Assembly: GCA_947457085.1 (NCBI GenBank)
Contig: CANGUS010000023.1
Location: 1 to 13,249 of the forward strand
Source of the DNA: Bacteroidota bacterium
Lineage (GTDB): Bacteria; Bacteroidota; Bacteroidia; Chitinophagales; Chitinophagaceae
Direction: 5' to 3'
DNA: 13,249 nucleotides
Shown: one piece after another, positions 1 to 7,062 of the stretch
Position numbering within the stretch: position 1 is the stretch's first letter
Layout of the letters: each line of letters opens with the position of its first letter
Translations under genes and position numbers: made by a program
The notes under the pieces: model-generated
What the model was told of the DNA's origin: nothing
Seen by the model: only the letters and a program-made list of their open reading frames with translations
The model's database searches: none

Positions 1-1
1 A

Positions 2-343
2 AAAAATGGTAAAATCAGACAACTGCCATTAACCCCTGACCTATATGAAATATTAACACCTCTTGTACAGAATAAGCAACCAGATGATTTAGTATTTACC
101 TCTCCTAAAGGAAAAGCAATTGATGATCACAACTTTCAAAACAGAGTATTTAAAGTTGTACTTAAAAATTTAAATATACCAGAGAGAACTCTTTATGCTT
201 GCAGACACACATTTGGTAGTAGATGTATTGACCAAGGCATTACTCCTGTAATGACAGCATTTTTAATGGGAAATAATCCTGAAACTGCTTTGAAAAGATA
301 TACTCACCAACTTAACATACCAAAAGATTTGCCAAGAATATAA
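2..343 (+). CDS. Tyrosine recombinase (phage integrase family), C-terminal part
   Basis: This is the open end of a gene that begins outside the window; 113 residues remain. It is the C-terminal half of a tyrosine recombinase catalytic domain, which cuts and rejoins DNA at attachment sites. Visible features are the motif around CRHTFGSR, with the second catalytic arginine, and MGNNPETALKRYTH near the end, with the nucleophilic tyrosine in RYTH. The usual HxxR histidine is a tyrosine (YACR), which occurs in many phage-type integrases. The usual histidine or tryptophan of the LGH box is replaced by asparagine (MGNN). The protein ends 23 residues after the MGNN box begins, a normal end for the family. 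It probably drives integration and excision of the element that ends at the tRNA-Ala fragment on the right. The family call is firm; the exact subfamily is not visible. Confidence 0.9.
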   Translation, partial: KNGKIRQLPLTPDLYEILTPLVQNKQPDDLVFTSPKGKAIDDHNFQNRVFKVVLKNLNIPERTLYACRHTFGSRCIDQGITPVMTAFLMGNNPETALKRYTHQLNIPKDLPRI

Positions 344-352
344 AATTGCTTT

Positions 353-488
353 CTCATATGGTTTTACAGAGTATTTATCTAATATTCAATTATACTCATA
401 TGGTTAAAAATTTAAATTTCATACATCAAAACAACTGTATTCATTAATGAAATTTTTTCAATATTTTAATGCTACCATTTACAGAGTA
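353..488. repeat. Two pairs of short direct repeats downstream of the integrase gene
   Basis: The 11-mer CTCATATGGTT occurs at 353-363 and 395-405. The 11-mer TTTACAGAGTA occurs at 363-373 and 478-488. The first copies abut, sharing one T, so 353-373 is a composite site and the second copies are separate. The region (344-561) has no gene and lies between the integrase and the helicase-like gene. Such repeats may be binding sites for an element regulator, excisionase or integrase; that role is inference. Confidence 0.5.
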
Positions 489-561
489 CGAATACTTTCA
501 ATCTCATGAACAAACCTAATGGAATTATCTTTACATACATTAATCAGAACTAATATAATAT

Positions 562-2583
562 ATGTCTATTAAATTCAGAGATGAAAAATTAATAAAATCC
601 AACAATACAAATGAAACTGGTGGGGTATTGGAAATTATAAGAAACAAAACACCCAAATCACAATCCACTAAACTATCTCAGGTATTAGAATTCATACCAG
701 CAGGTATTGTGCAAAAAGATGAAACAGGAATGGGTGCTACTACTTTAGAATTACAATCATTACGAAATTCAATAATTGTAGAGCCAATTAAAATAACTGC
801 ATCCAGCAAAGCTCATAGCCATAGCTTAAAATCTGGAGAACTAGTTTTGTATGTTGGTAGTGAAACAAAATTTCACAATAAAAAAGTTACAAAAAAACAA
901 ATAAAGGAGTATGTCAATAACCCTAATATTTCTTATAAAAAAATAATGGTAGTAGCAGATAGCCTTTCTAAAGTTATTGAAGCTATAGGTCCAAATGTAT
1001 ATAAAGATTTTTTCCTAATGATTGATGAAGTAGATTCATTCCAAATGGATAGTAATTTCAGAAGAAGTATGGAAGAGTGTATAGATTTTTATAAAGAGTT
1101 TCCTGATGATAAAAGGTGTATGCTTTCTGCAACAAATATTCCATTTTCAGATCCAAAATTATTAAGTGAAATAACCACAAAAATCAGCTATGATACTGTA
1201 TGCCCAAGAAATATATTGGTTATTAATAGTCTAACAAACCAATTATGGGGTAATGTTGTAGAGAGAGTAAAAGAAATATTACAATCTGACTCTAGTGCCA
1301 AAATAATGGTGGCTTATAACTCTGTATCAGGAGCTAGAAGTATAGCAGAATTTCTTTTAAAAGATAATGTTTGCAATAAGTCTGACCTTAAAATTCTTTG
1401 TAGTGTTAATAGTAAAGAAAATGCAGGTGAATTTTTTACTGAACTACAGAGTGATACCTTGCCAGGTAAAATAAATTTTGTAACATCAGCATATTTCACT
1501 GGGTTTGATTTAAATGAACCCTATCATCTTATATCTGTATCAGGCAATAAAAGTATTGTTCATACACTATCTGATAAAAGATTAAAACAAATAGCAGGTA
1601 GATGTAGAGTAGAAAATGGTTTGCTATCAGAAACCATCATTCATGATATTGTTGATAATATTGAAAACACAATAAGCTATTCTGCAGAAGAGATTATTAA
1701 TTCTGCAAATATTCAATTAAAAGCTTTAAAATGTTTAGAGGATAATTTCAAAAAGACACCATTACTAGGGAGAATTCAGATGTATGTAACCAAACAGCTT
1801 TTAAAATCTCTGGATGAAATCAATAGCAGATTTATTGTGTATGATAAAATTACTGATGAGTCTAGGCTGTCTTACTTAAATATTGATTCTTACATTGAAA
1901 ATAATACTGTAAGAAATGAGCTGTATCAAGAATATGACAAATTATCTAATGTTTTGAAAGAAGCTGGTCACACAGTTTCAACTGAAGGAAGAATTAGTTC
2001 TATTGTTGTTGATAAAGTTGATGTTGATACAGCAGATAAGAAACAAAAAGTTGAAGAAGTAATATCATTTCTTAGAGATAATCCATCTGATAATGAAATA
2101 ATAGAAAGACTAGAAACTGGCAAGAATTCTCCTATACAAAAGAAAATATTAAAACATTTTTATTCATTAAAAAATTATATTGATGAAGGTCAGCTTCTTG
2201 ATTTATTTGAGGATGCTGCAGTTAAAAGAGATGCTAAACAGTTTGATAACTTAATTAAATCAGCAGAATTTGTTACTATGGCTCCTGGAGATATTTATAA
2301 AGCTAGAATGAACAAATATTTCTTAATTGGAAAAGAACTAACTGTAGAAAAAATTATGGATTTATTTAAGATCATGTATGGAGAACAACATATCCCTGTA
2401 GGTATTGACAGCTCTACTACAGCAATCAGACAATTAAAGCTGTTTTATGATGTAAAAAAAATAAAAGCTGTTAATGGAAATCCAGCTAAATATAAAATAG
2501 TTAGTGAAAACCCAAAAAAGTTCAAAGTTAATGCTACAAAACCTGAGTTGGAAGACCTAGGTAAATTCTCAAATATCATCTAA
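562..2583 (+). CDS. SF2 helicase-like protein with degenerate P-loop
   Basis: A 673-residue protein with the layout of a superfamily 2 helicase or translocase. Candidate motif I is G56-M-G-A-T-T61, in the place of GxGKT but with alanine at the lysine position. Motif II reads IDEVD (D155, E156, D158) and motif III is LSATN (188-192). A motif VI-like QIAGRCR lies at 343-349. The C-terminal 80 or so residues (IRQLKLFYDVKK followed by a short beta-rich tail) resemble a winged-helix end of the kind seen on phage primase-helicases, but that is a weak visual impression. It probably acts on element DNA in replication or recombination. The ATG at 562 follows an AT-rich leader without a Shine-Dalgarno sequence. 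It stands alone between two gene-poor stretches. Arginine is mostly AGA, unlike the host genes downstream. Without the lysine, ATP hydrolysis cannot be assumed. Confidence 0.65.
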   Translation: MSIKFRDEKLIKSNNTNETGGVLEIIRNKTPKSQSTKLSQVLEFIPAGIVQKDETGMGATTLELQSLRNSIIVEPIKITASSKAHSHSLKSGELVLYVGSETKFHNKKVTKKQIKEYVNNPNISYKKIMVVADSLSKVIEAIGPNVYKDFFLMIDEVDSFQMDSNFRRSMEECIDFYKEFPDDKRCMLSATNIPFSDPKLLSEITTKISYDTVCPRNILVINSLTNQLWGNVVERVKEILQSDSSAKIMVAYNSVSGARSIAEFLLKDNVCNKSDLKILCSVNSKENAGEFFTELQSDTLPGKINFVTSAYFTGFDLNEPYHLISVSGNKSIVHTLSDKRLKQIAGRCRVENGLLSETIIHDIVDNIENTISYSAEEIINSANIQLKALKCLEDNFKKTPLLGRIQMYVTKQLLKSLDEINSRFIVYDKITDESRLSYLNIDSYIENNTVRNELYQEYDKLSNVLKEAGHTVSTEGRISSIVVDKVDVDTADKKQKVEEVISFLRDNPSDNEIIERLETGKNSPIQKKILKHFYSLKNYIDEGQLLDLFEDAAVKRDAKQFDNLIKSAEFVTMAPGDIYKARMNKYFLIGKELTVEKIMDLFKIMYGEQHIPVGIDSSTTAIRQLKLFYDVKKIKAVNGNPAKYKIVSENPKKFKVNATKPELEDLGKFSNII

Positions 2584-2597
2584 AAATACCTATTTGG

Positions 2598-2632
2598 ACA
2601 CTTACTCATTAATAATTAATTTGAATAAGTGT
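2598..2632 (+). terminator. Possible hairpin after the helicase-like gene
   Basis: ACACTTACTC (2598-2607) pairs with GAATAAGTGT (2623-2632) at 9 of 10 positions around a 15-base loop, starting 14 bases after the stop codon. No clear T tract follows, so a terminator role is only a guess from position. Confidence 0.3.
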
Positions 2633-2703
2633 GTATGTGTGATTACTACATGTGGCTATGTTTTTTCTTCTATTTATTCTTGGTAAAAGAGGAGTTATTG
2701 ATG

Positions 2704-2772
2704 CAATAGATAGCTATACTTAATATCACTATGGTTTTAACTTTAAAAGTTTAGTGGTTTTATAATCTATTG
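2704..2772. other. Nested palindromes in a 498-base gene-free stretch (2584-3081)
   Basis: Three inverted repeats nest. CAATAGAT (2704-2711) pairs with ATCTATTG (2765-2772), CACTA (2727-2731) with TAGTG (2752-2756), and AACTT (2739-2743) with AAGTT (2747-2751). Together they could fold into one long interrupted hairpin, as a small RNA, a leader or a protein-binding site. The rest of 2584-3081 holds no convincing gene. It includes a C-rich segment near 2800-2840 and an ACCC/GGGT inverted repeat near 2953-2970. The stretch is long for such a compact element, so a replication or regulatory role is possible but unproven. Confidence 0.35.
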
Positions 2773-3081
2773 TATTAAAGTCTGTATAAGAGTATCCATC
2801 AACCAACCCCACCTCTGCATTGGCTAACATCTACCCCCTGGTGTTTTAAAAGGCACTTTTTTTAACCCCTGACCTCATCAAAATAAATACATGACAAGTT
2901 GTAAGTAGAGCTGTTTGAAGCTCCACCACCACCATGTATGAAGTTACACTGACACCCTTAGGTCTGGGTAACAAATCCTGTTTCACCAGTTGCTGAATCA
3001 TTTAGTAGTGCACGACTAATTGATAACAGTTTGGTAGAGGGTTAAAGCCACACATTTATTCACAATTTAAAAACTAAAACA

Positions 3082-3429
3082 ATGGTACAAGTAACCAGCT
3101 TCCACGAAGTGGAAACAAAAGATGGTAAAACATTCATAAGCCTAGAACTGACTGGAGGCTTAGAATTAATTCAAAGTCAGACAACAGGTAAATTCTATGC
3201 TACAGTACGTAAGTGTAGGGTGCCTTCTACATTTGATGTTAACATAGCTAAGATGATGGTAGGTACACAAATGGATGGTGATGTAATAAGAGTTGAAACA
3301 GACCCCTATGAGTATGTTAACAAACGTACAGGTGAAGTTCTTCTATTACAACATAGCTATGCATACAGACCTAAAGGTTCTATGGAGTTAGTAGGACATT
3401 CACAAGTACAAGAAATTCAAATGGCATAG
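3082..3429 (+). CDS. Conserved-looking element protein of unknown function, 115 residues
   Basis: I do not recognise a named family. The protein is soluble-looking and beta-rich, with no signal peptide or membrane segment. It has a central stretch around GGLELIQSQTTGKFYATVRKCRVP (described in part: a short hydrophobic strand, then a TGKFYATVRKC core at about 35-45) and a DPYEYVNKRTGE segment near residues 75-86. The ATG at 3082 is preceded by an A-rich leader (AAAACTAAAACA) typical of Bacteroidota starts. A strong terminator follows the gene, and the recombination ATPase gene lies next. A small beta-rich protein beside a Sak4-type ATPase could be a DNA-binding or SSB-like partner, but I see no diagnostic OB-fold motif and this is inference only. 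Confidence 0.75.
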   Translation: MVQVTSFHEVETKDGKTFISLELTGGLELIQSQTTGKFYATVRKCRVPSTFDVNIAKMMVGTQMDGDVIRVETDPYEYVNKRTGEVLLLQHSYAYRPKGSMELVGHSQVQEIQMA

Positions 3430-3449
3430 AACATTGGGTTTCTGTACCT

Positions 3450-3490
3450 AGGGGCTTGGTAGTTTATTCTATCAGCCCCTTTCTTATTTA
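3450..3490 (+). terminator. Rho-independent terminator
   Basis: AGGGGCT at 3450-3456 pairs with AGCCCCT at 3474-3480. The stem continues inward as GGTAG (3458-3462) with CTATC (3469-3473), leaving one bulged T and a 6-base loop. The arms give 12 base pairs, one of them G-U. A T-rich run TTTCTTATTTATTT follows directly. It closes the 115-residue gene and separates it from the ATPase gene. Confidence 0.85.
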
Positions 3491-3516
3491 TTTAAACATC
3501 TAAAATTTAAAACAAA

Positions 3517-4410
3517 ATGAAATTAGAAAAATCAACCAAGAAGAAATCTAAAGTAAGGATTTCTATTGCAGGAGCTAGTGGTAGTGGGAAAAGCTACAGC
3601 TCAATTTTACTGGGGTATGGATTATGTAATGACTTTAGTAAGCTTTGTGTAATAGATTGTGAACATTTCTCTGCATCACTCTATAGTTCATTAGGAGAAT
3701 ACAATGTTATCAATCTTGAACCACCATTTCATCCTGATAAATATATAGAAGCTATCAAGTTGGCTGAATCAGCTGGCATGGAAGTCATTGTATTAGATAC
3801 AGCTTCTCATGTATGGAGTGGGAAAGGTGGTTGTTTAGAAATTCATGAAAAAGAAACTGCTAAGATGAAAGTACCTAATTCATTTACAGCATGGAATTCT
3901 GTGACACCACTATACCAGAAGTTTATTGATACCATTGTAAGCAGTCCTTGTCATATCATTTCTACATTAAGAAGTAAAACAGAATACATCTTAGCTGAAC
4001 GTAATGGTAGACAAGCACCACAGAAGGTTGGTATGGCTCCAATGATGAGGGATGGCTTTGAGTTTGAACAAAGTATCTGTTTAGAACTAGACCAAAATCA
4101 CAAAGCTTTCTGTTCAAAAGATAGAACAGGTTTATTACAAGACAAAGAACCATTTGTTATCACACCTGATGTAGGAAGAAAAATCATACAGTGGTATAAT
4201 GCAGATAGTGAAACTTCTGTAGATGTGATAACTGATAAAATAAGTCAGTGTAAAACCATACCAGAGCTATTGGACTTGTACAAAGCATTTCCTGCCTGTA
4301 GAGATGTACTTAAACCTGAGTTTGAGCAGCAGAAAAGAAGAATACTTATCAATGAAGATGTTACAAAAGAATTATCTAAACAAAAACTATCATCAAATGG
4401 AACACACTAA
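3517..4410 (+). CDS. AAA_24-type phage nucleotide-binding ATPase (Sak4-like)
   Basis: A 297-residue P-loop ATPase. The Walker A motif is G19-A-S-G-S-G-K25-S26, and the hydrophobic Walker B strand is VIVLD, ending at D94. The C-terminal part of the core has the pattern KVGMAPMMRDGFEFE followed by SKDRTG (D202-R-T-G), which is typical of the phage ATP-binding protein group (AAA_24, TIGR01618-like). That group includes the Sak4 single-strand annealing proteins, RecA-core-only recombinases used by phages with an SSB. The likely role is homologous recombination or annealing of element DNA in the cytoplasm. The last 65 residues or so are a charged helical tail. The ATG at 3517 follows an A-rich leader (TTTAAAACAAA). 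The gene ends 14 bases inside the DUF3871 gene, implying coupled expression. The ATPase family is firm; Sak4 activity is inferred. Confidence 0.85.
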   Translation: MKLEKSTKKKSKVRISIAGASGSGKSYSSILLGYGLCNDFSKLCVIDCEHFSASLYSSLGEYNVINLEPPFHPDKYIEAIKLAESAGMEVIVLDTASHVWSGKGGCLEIHEKETAKMKVPNSFTAWNSVTPLYQKFIDTIVSSPCHIISTLRSKTEYILAERNGRQAPQKVGMAPMMRDGFEFEQSICLELDQNHKAFCSKDRTGLLQDKEPFVITPDVGRKIIQWYNADSETSVDVITDKISQCKTIPELLDLYKAFPACRDVLKPEFEQQKRRILINEDVTKELSKQKLSSNGTH

Positions 4411-5392
4411 TTATCAAACAGCAAATGTCATACATCCTGTAGTTATCAATAAAGTAGAAAAAGAAGCTACCAGTACTGGTTCTAATTTTATACAGGCTAA
4501 CACTATACAATGTAGTCATGCTGAAATAAAAGAAAAGCATATTATACCAGTGTTTACTGCAACCAACGAATGTTTAATAAGTCATGCTGAACTGATTGAA
4601 AGTACTACAGATATAGTGGCAGATGTATTTCATGGAGAGAGAATACTAAAGCCTAATATTAGAGTATCTCATGCAGTGATGGGTAGAACTCCTGATGCTA
4701 TTCATAAGCCAGTTAACCAGCTTGAAGAGTGGGAAAAAACCATTTACTATGAGAGACAAATGTTTATTATAGAAATACCTACTATACAAGAAGATGTTGG
4801 TGGTAACAAGTTGTCATTAACTATTGGTGCTGTAAAATCTTATGGTTTAGATAACCTGTATGGAAGAACCCAGGGTGAACAGCATTTCAAAGTCTTTATT
4901 GGTTTCCAGAACAAAGTCTGTTGTAACCTCTGTGTATGGAGTGATGGTTACATTGGTGATTTAAAAGTACGTTCACTTGAACAGCTTAAGGTAGGCATAA
5001 GGTCTCTCATACAAGGATACAATCAGTATAAACATATTGAGCACCTTAGAGAGCTTACAGATTATTCAATAACTGAACAGGATTTTGCAAACATCATTGG
5101 TAGGTGTCGTATGTATCAACATATGCCTAATGAAATGAAGACCAATATTCCTCCTTTACTATTTGGAGACAATCAGATTGGTGTTGTAGCTAAAGATTAC
5201 TACAAGGATAAAAGCTTCAGTAGAGATAAGGCTGGAAACATAAACCTCTGGAAGTTATTTAATCTTTTCACTGGCAGTAATAAGTCCTCCTACATTGATT
5301 CATTTTTAGACAAATCAGTTAATGCTACTAATCTAGTAGATCAAATAAAGCAGGGTGTAGTAAATAGAACAGACTGCTGGTATCTTAATTAA
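4397..5392 (+). CDS. DUF3871 family protein
   Basis: A 331-residue protein that I recognise as DUF3871, a Bacteroidota family found mainly on mobile elements and of unknown function. Recognisable segments in order are FIQANTIQCSHAEIK with a following IPVF, then SHAELIE, then IRVSHAVMGRTPDAIHKPV, YYERQMFIIEIP, FKVFIGFQNKVCCN, and LWKLFNLFTGSNKSSYIDSFLD with a nearby NAT near the end. There is no signal peptide or membrane helix. The reading frame is open upstream to an ATG at 4304, but that would overlap the ATPase gene by over 100 bases. I chose the ATG at 4397 because it gives a 14-base overlap and keeps all family-like sequence. The tight coupling to the ATPase suggests a shared role in DNA replication or recombination of the element, which is inference. 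Confidence 0.85.
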   Translation: MEHTNYQTANVIHPVVINKVEKEATSTGSNFIQANTIQCSHAEIKEKHIIPVFTATNECLISHAELIESTTDIVADVFHGERILKPNIRVSHAVMGRTPDAIHKPVNQLEEWEKTIYYERQMFIIEIPTIQEDVGGNKLSLTIGAVKSYGLDNLYGRTQGEQHFKVFIGFQNKVCCNLCVWSDGYIGDLKVRSLEQLKVGIRSLIQGYNQYKHIEHLRELTDYSITEQDFANIIGRCRMYQHMPNEMKTNIPPLLFGDNQIGVVAKDYYKDKSFSRDKAGNINLWKLFNLFTGSNKSSYIDSFLDKSVNATNLVDQIKQGVVNRTDCWYLN

Positions 5393-5415
5393 CATCATCA
5401 TAAAAAACTTCTAAA

Positions 5416-5658
5416 ATGGATCCTCCTAAAATTAACTACGTCAGTAACAACAGTATTATGGTGGTCAATAACTATGGTTCTATAAGGCAGCTATTTGTAC
5501 CATTCAAAGTTCAAGTAATTCATGCTACAGCAATACTAGTAAAAGATGCATGGGTTGTAGTAGAAGAGGTGCAACAGCATGATAAGTATCTGCTCTTGTA
5601 CAGGATAGCCAACAAATGGTGGCCATACTATGTATTTAAGCTGTCAGTGGAGTTCTAG
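5416..5658 (+). CDS. Hypothetical protein, 80 residues
   Basis: I do not recognise this protein. It is rich in valine and aromatic residues and looks beta-rich, with alternating strands such as SIMVVNNYG, KVQVIHATAILV and AWVVVEEVQ, and a WWPYYVF segment near the C terminus. There is no signal peptide or clear membrane span. It starts 23 bases after the DUF3871 gene in the same direction with an A-rich leader, and a terminator follows about 60 bases after it, so it is probably the last gene of the ATPase-DUF3871 unit. Being real is supported by operon position and a full-length open frame, not by similarity. Confidence 0.6.
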   Translation: MDPPKINYVSNNSIMVVNNYGSIRQLFVPFKVQVIHATAILVKDAWVVVEEVQQHDKYLLLYRIANKWWPYYVFKLSVEF

Positions 5659-5718
5659 CAGCAACACTTAGTTCTATAATAATATAATAACTATCTGTTG
5701 CCAATATTTATTCACCAC

Positions 5719-5751
5719 AATCCTCATCATATAAAAGTGGTGAGGGTTTTT
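5719..5751 (+). terminator. Rho-independent terminator
   Basis: AATCCTCATCAT (5719-5730) pairs with GTGGTGAGGGTT (5737-5748) over 12 positions, four of them G-U, around the loop ATAAAA. The run TTTTT spans 5747-5751. It ends the ATPase-DUF3871-unknown transcript just before the JAMM gene, which begins 13 bases later. Confidence 0.75.
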
Positions 5752-5764
5752 AAATTAAACCAAC

Positions 5765-6211
5765 ATGAAACAAGAAATAATATCTGAGATACAAATAAGT
5801 TATAAACCCAAGATAGCTAGTCATCCTGTAGTGAAAAGTTCCAATGATGTATATAACTACTTAGTACACTTTTACCCACAGGATACTATTGCTCTTGTAG
5901 AGCAGTTTACAGTGGCTTATTTAAACAGAGCTAATAAAATTATAGGTGTACAAGTGGTTTCTAAAGGTGGTATCACAGGTACAATAGCTGACCCAAGATT
6001 AATAATGGCTACAGCATTAAAAGTTGCTGCTATAGGTATAGTCTTATGCCACAATCACCCTTCAAGTAATCTTCAACCATCTTCTGCTGATATAGAAATA
6101 ACAAAGAAGATTGAGTCTGCTTCTAAGTTTCTTGACATCAAACTTTTAGACCACATTATTATTTCACCTAGTGGTGAATATTACAGTTTCATTGATGAAG
6201 GTCTTTTATAA
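5765..6211 (+). CDS. Stand-alone RadC-type JAB/MPN (JAMM) domain protein
   Basis: A 148-residue protein made of the RadC C-terminal MPN domain without the N-terminal helix-hairpin-helix part of full RadC (about 220 residues). The zinc-site JAMM motif is complete: a candidate glutamate E46 (VEQFTV), then H96-N-H98, then S106 and D109 in HNHPSSNLQPSSAD. The GTIADPR and RLIMATALK segments are typical of the family. Such short RadC homologues are frequent on Bacteroidota plasmids, ICEs and phages. Their substrate is not established; a metal-dependent peptidase or DNA-related role has been suggested, and the old link to RecA repair is doubtful. The ATG at 5765 follows an A-rich leader (AAATTAAACCAAC). 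A hairpin follows 25 bases after the stop. Confidence 0.9.
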   Translation: MKQEIISEIQISYKPKIASHPVVKSSNDVYNYLVHFYPQDTIALVEQFTVAYLNRANKIIGVQVVSKGGITGTIADPRLIMATALKVAAIGIVLCHNHPSSNLQPSSADIEITKKIESASKFLDIKLLDHIIISPSGEYYSFIDEGLL

Positions 6212-6236
6212 AAAGTGGGAGTCGAACGTTTGTTTA

Positions 6237-6273
6237 GTCCTTTCTGTACGATAACAAGAAAGGACATTTATTT
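6237..6273 (+). terminator. Probable terminator after the JAMM gene
   Basis: GTCCTTTCT (6237-6245) and AGAAAGGAC (6257-6265) form a perfect 9-bp stem with an 11-base loop, followed by ATTTATTT. The T tract is interrupted, so efficiency may be modest. Confidence 0.5.
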
Positions 6274-6275
6274 GC

Positions 6276-6283
6276 TATATTTG
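6276..6283 (+). promoter_or_regulatory. Possible Bacteroidota -7 box
   Basis: TATATTTG matches the TAnnTTTG consensus of Bacteroidota housekeeping promoters. It lies just after the JAMM gene hairpin and about 237 bases before the lipoprotein start. No matching -33 TTTG is seen at the right spacing, so this is tentative. If real, the transcript would have a long structured leader. Confidence 0.25.
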
Positions 6284-6451
6284 TTTAGTAAAAATATTTT
6301 TAACCATAAAATTGACACTATAGGCATAACACATTGAAATAGATACAACTAAATCGTTGCTTCTTTATCTGGAAAAGTCGAAAATTCTAAAGTATAAGAG
6401 AGGCAGAGATGAAAGTTCACGTAATCGTGGGCTACACTCTGTTTGTTATAC

Positions 6452-6505
6452 TTGGGCTTCGACTCCCACCAGATACATTCAGCTGTTGTTAGCCCACGTG
6501 TCGTT
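6452..6505 (+). repeat. Two-box repeat, copy A, upstream of the MORN lipoprotein
   Basis: Box 1 (6452-6468) reads TTGGGCTTCGACTCCCA. Box 2 (6484-6505) contains TAGCCCACGTGT. The same two boxes recur at 7063-7118, with 15 of 17 and 20 of 22 identical bases and spacers of 15 and 17 bases. TGGGCT of box 1 can pair with AGCCCA of box 2. Box 2 ends 14 bases before the ATG at 6520, matching the 13 bases in copy B. Confidence 0.75.
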
Positions 6506-6519
6506 TATAAATGTATATT

Positions 6520-7014
6520 ATGAATAAACTATTGCTATTTATCAGTTTAGTGTTAATTGTAGGATGCAAATTTGAAAAGCATGATGAAAACGAAAAAATA
6601 GTTAGTGATGAAAATTTTAATAATGGTATGTCTGATAGTTTGACTAAAGAGTACTATGATAGTGGGGAATTAAAAAGTGAAGGAAATTATAAACAAGGTG
6701 AAAAAGATGGTTTTTGGAAGTGGTACTATAAGAGTGGTCAATTATTGATGAAGGGGAATTATAAGGATTGGAAAAAGAATGGACCATGGAAAAAATATCA
6801 CGAGAATGGGAATTTAATGAATGAGGGAAATTGGAAGGATGATAAACAAGATGGAGAGTGGTGTTATTACTTTGAGAATGGAAAAATGTATCAAAGGACT
6901 AATTGGAAAGATAGTAAGTTGGATGGTGAATCGACTGACTACGACGAAAATGGTACAATAATCAGTATAACTACCTGGAAAGATAATAAACTAATAAAAA
7001 CTATAAAATATTAG
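6520..7014 (+). CDS. MORN-like repeat lipoprotein (YwqK-type)
   Basis: A 164-residue exported lipoprotein. The N terminus MNKLLLFISLVLIVGC is a lipoprotein signal with cleavage expected before C16. Downstream are about five tandem repeats of 23-24 residues with the pattern YY.SGELKSEGNYK.G.KDGFW, the MORN_2 type found in proteins often labelled YwqK antitoxin-like. The repeats carry NG, GNWKD and DGEW cores and become degenerate toward the C terminus. The label antitoxin is inherited from other family members and no toxin is visible beside it, so I do not adopt it. An ATG at 6511 is also in frame. I prefer 6520 because it gives the same distance from the upstream two-box repeat as in the next lipoprotein gene. 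Likely located in the inner or outer membrane facing the periplasm or surface. Confidence 0.8.
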   Translation: MNKLLLFISLVLIVGCKFEKHDENEKIVSDENFNNGMSDSLTKEYYDSGELKSEGNYKQGEKDGFWKWYYKSGQLLMKGNYKDWKKNGPWKKYHENGNLMNEGNWKDDKQDGEWCYYFENGKMYQRTNWKDSKLDGESTDYDENGTIISITTWKDNKLIKTIKY

Positions 7015-7062
7015 ATCAAGGAGTAGTGAAGCAGTAACTTTTATTGAGTATCAAAAAATCAT

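Larger units (their letters stand above)
6215..6498 (+). other. Structured leader with two interleaved inverted repeats
   Basis: GTGGGAGTCGAA at 6215-6226 is the exact reverse complement of 6458-6469. CGTGGGCTA at 6426-6434 is the exact reverse complement of 6490-6498. The arms alternate (first, second, first, second), so as RNA the two stems could coexist only as a pseudoknot. This almost 300-base stretch has no gene and precedes the first lipoprotein. It may be a leader RNA, a small RNA, or a recombination-site remnant; the sequence alone does not decide. Confidence 0.45.

Noticed and set aside
2650..2723. Two overlapping short ATG frames of 19 and 21 codons with hydrophobic starts
   Set aside because: Too short, overlapping in different frames in a T-rich stretch, with no start context; hydrophobic codons are expected from the T-rich composition.
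29..2875. 14-mer TTAACCCCTGACCT at 29-42 and again at 2862-2875
   Set aside because: The first copy is inside integrase coding sequence and one shared 14-mer in 13 kb is not far from chance; there is no flanking similarity.
2934..2996. 20-codon frame starting at an ATG after CCACCACCACC
   Set aside because: No start signal or similarity; could be a peptide, but nothing beyond an open frame supports it.
4304..4396. Upstream extension of the DUF3871 reading frame
   Set aside because: It overlaps the ATPase coding sequence in another frame and adds sequence unlike the family; the ATG at 4397 explains the gene better.
6376..6470. Possible tmRNA or tRNA 3' end around TTCGACTCCCACC
   Set aside because: The T-loop-like sequence is present, but the flanking bases do not make a proper 5-bp T stem or acceptor stem, so no RNA gene is called.
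6520..7014. Antitoxin of a toxin-antitoxin pair
   Set aside because: The repeat family is often labelled that way, but this is a secreted lipoprotein and no toxin gene adjoins it.
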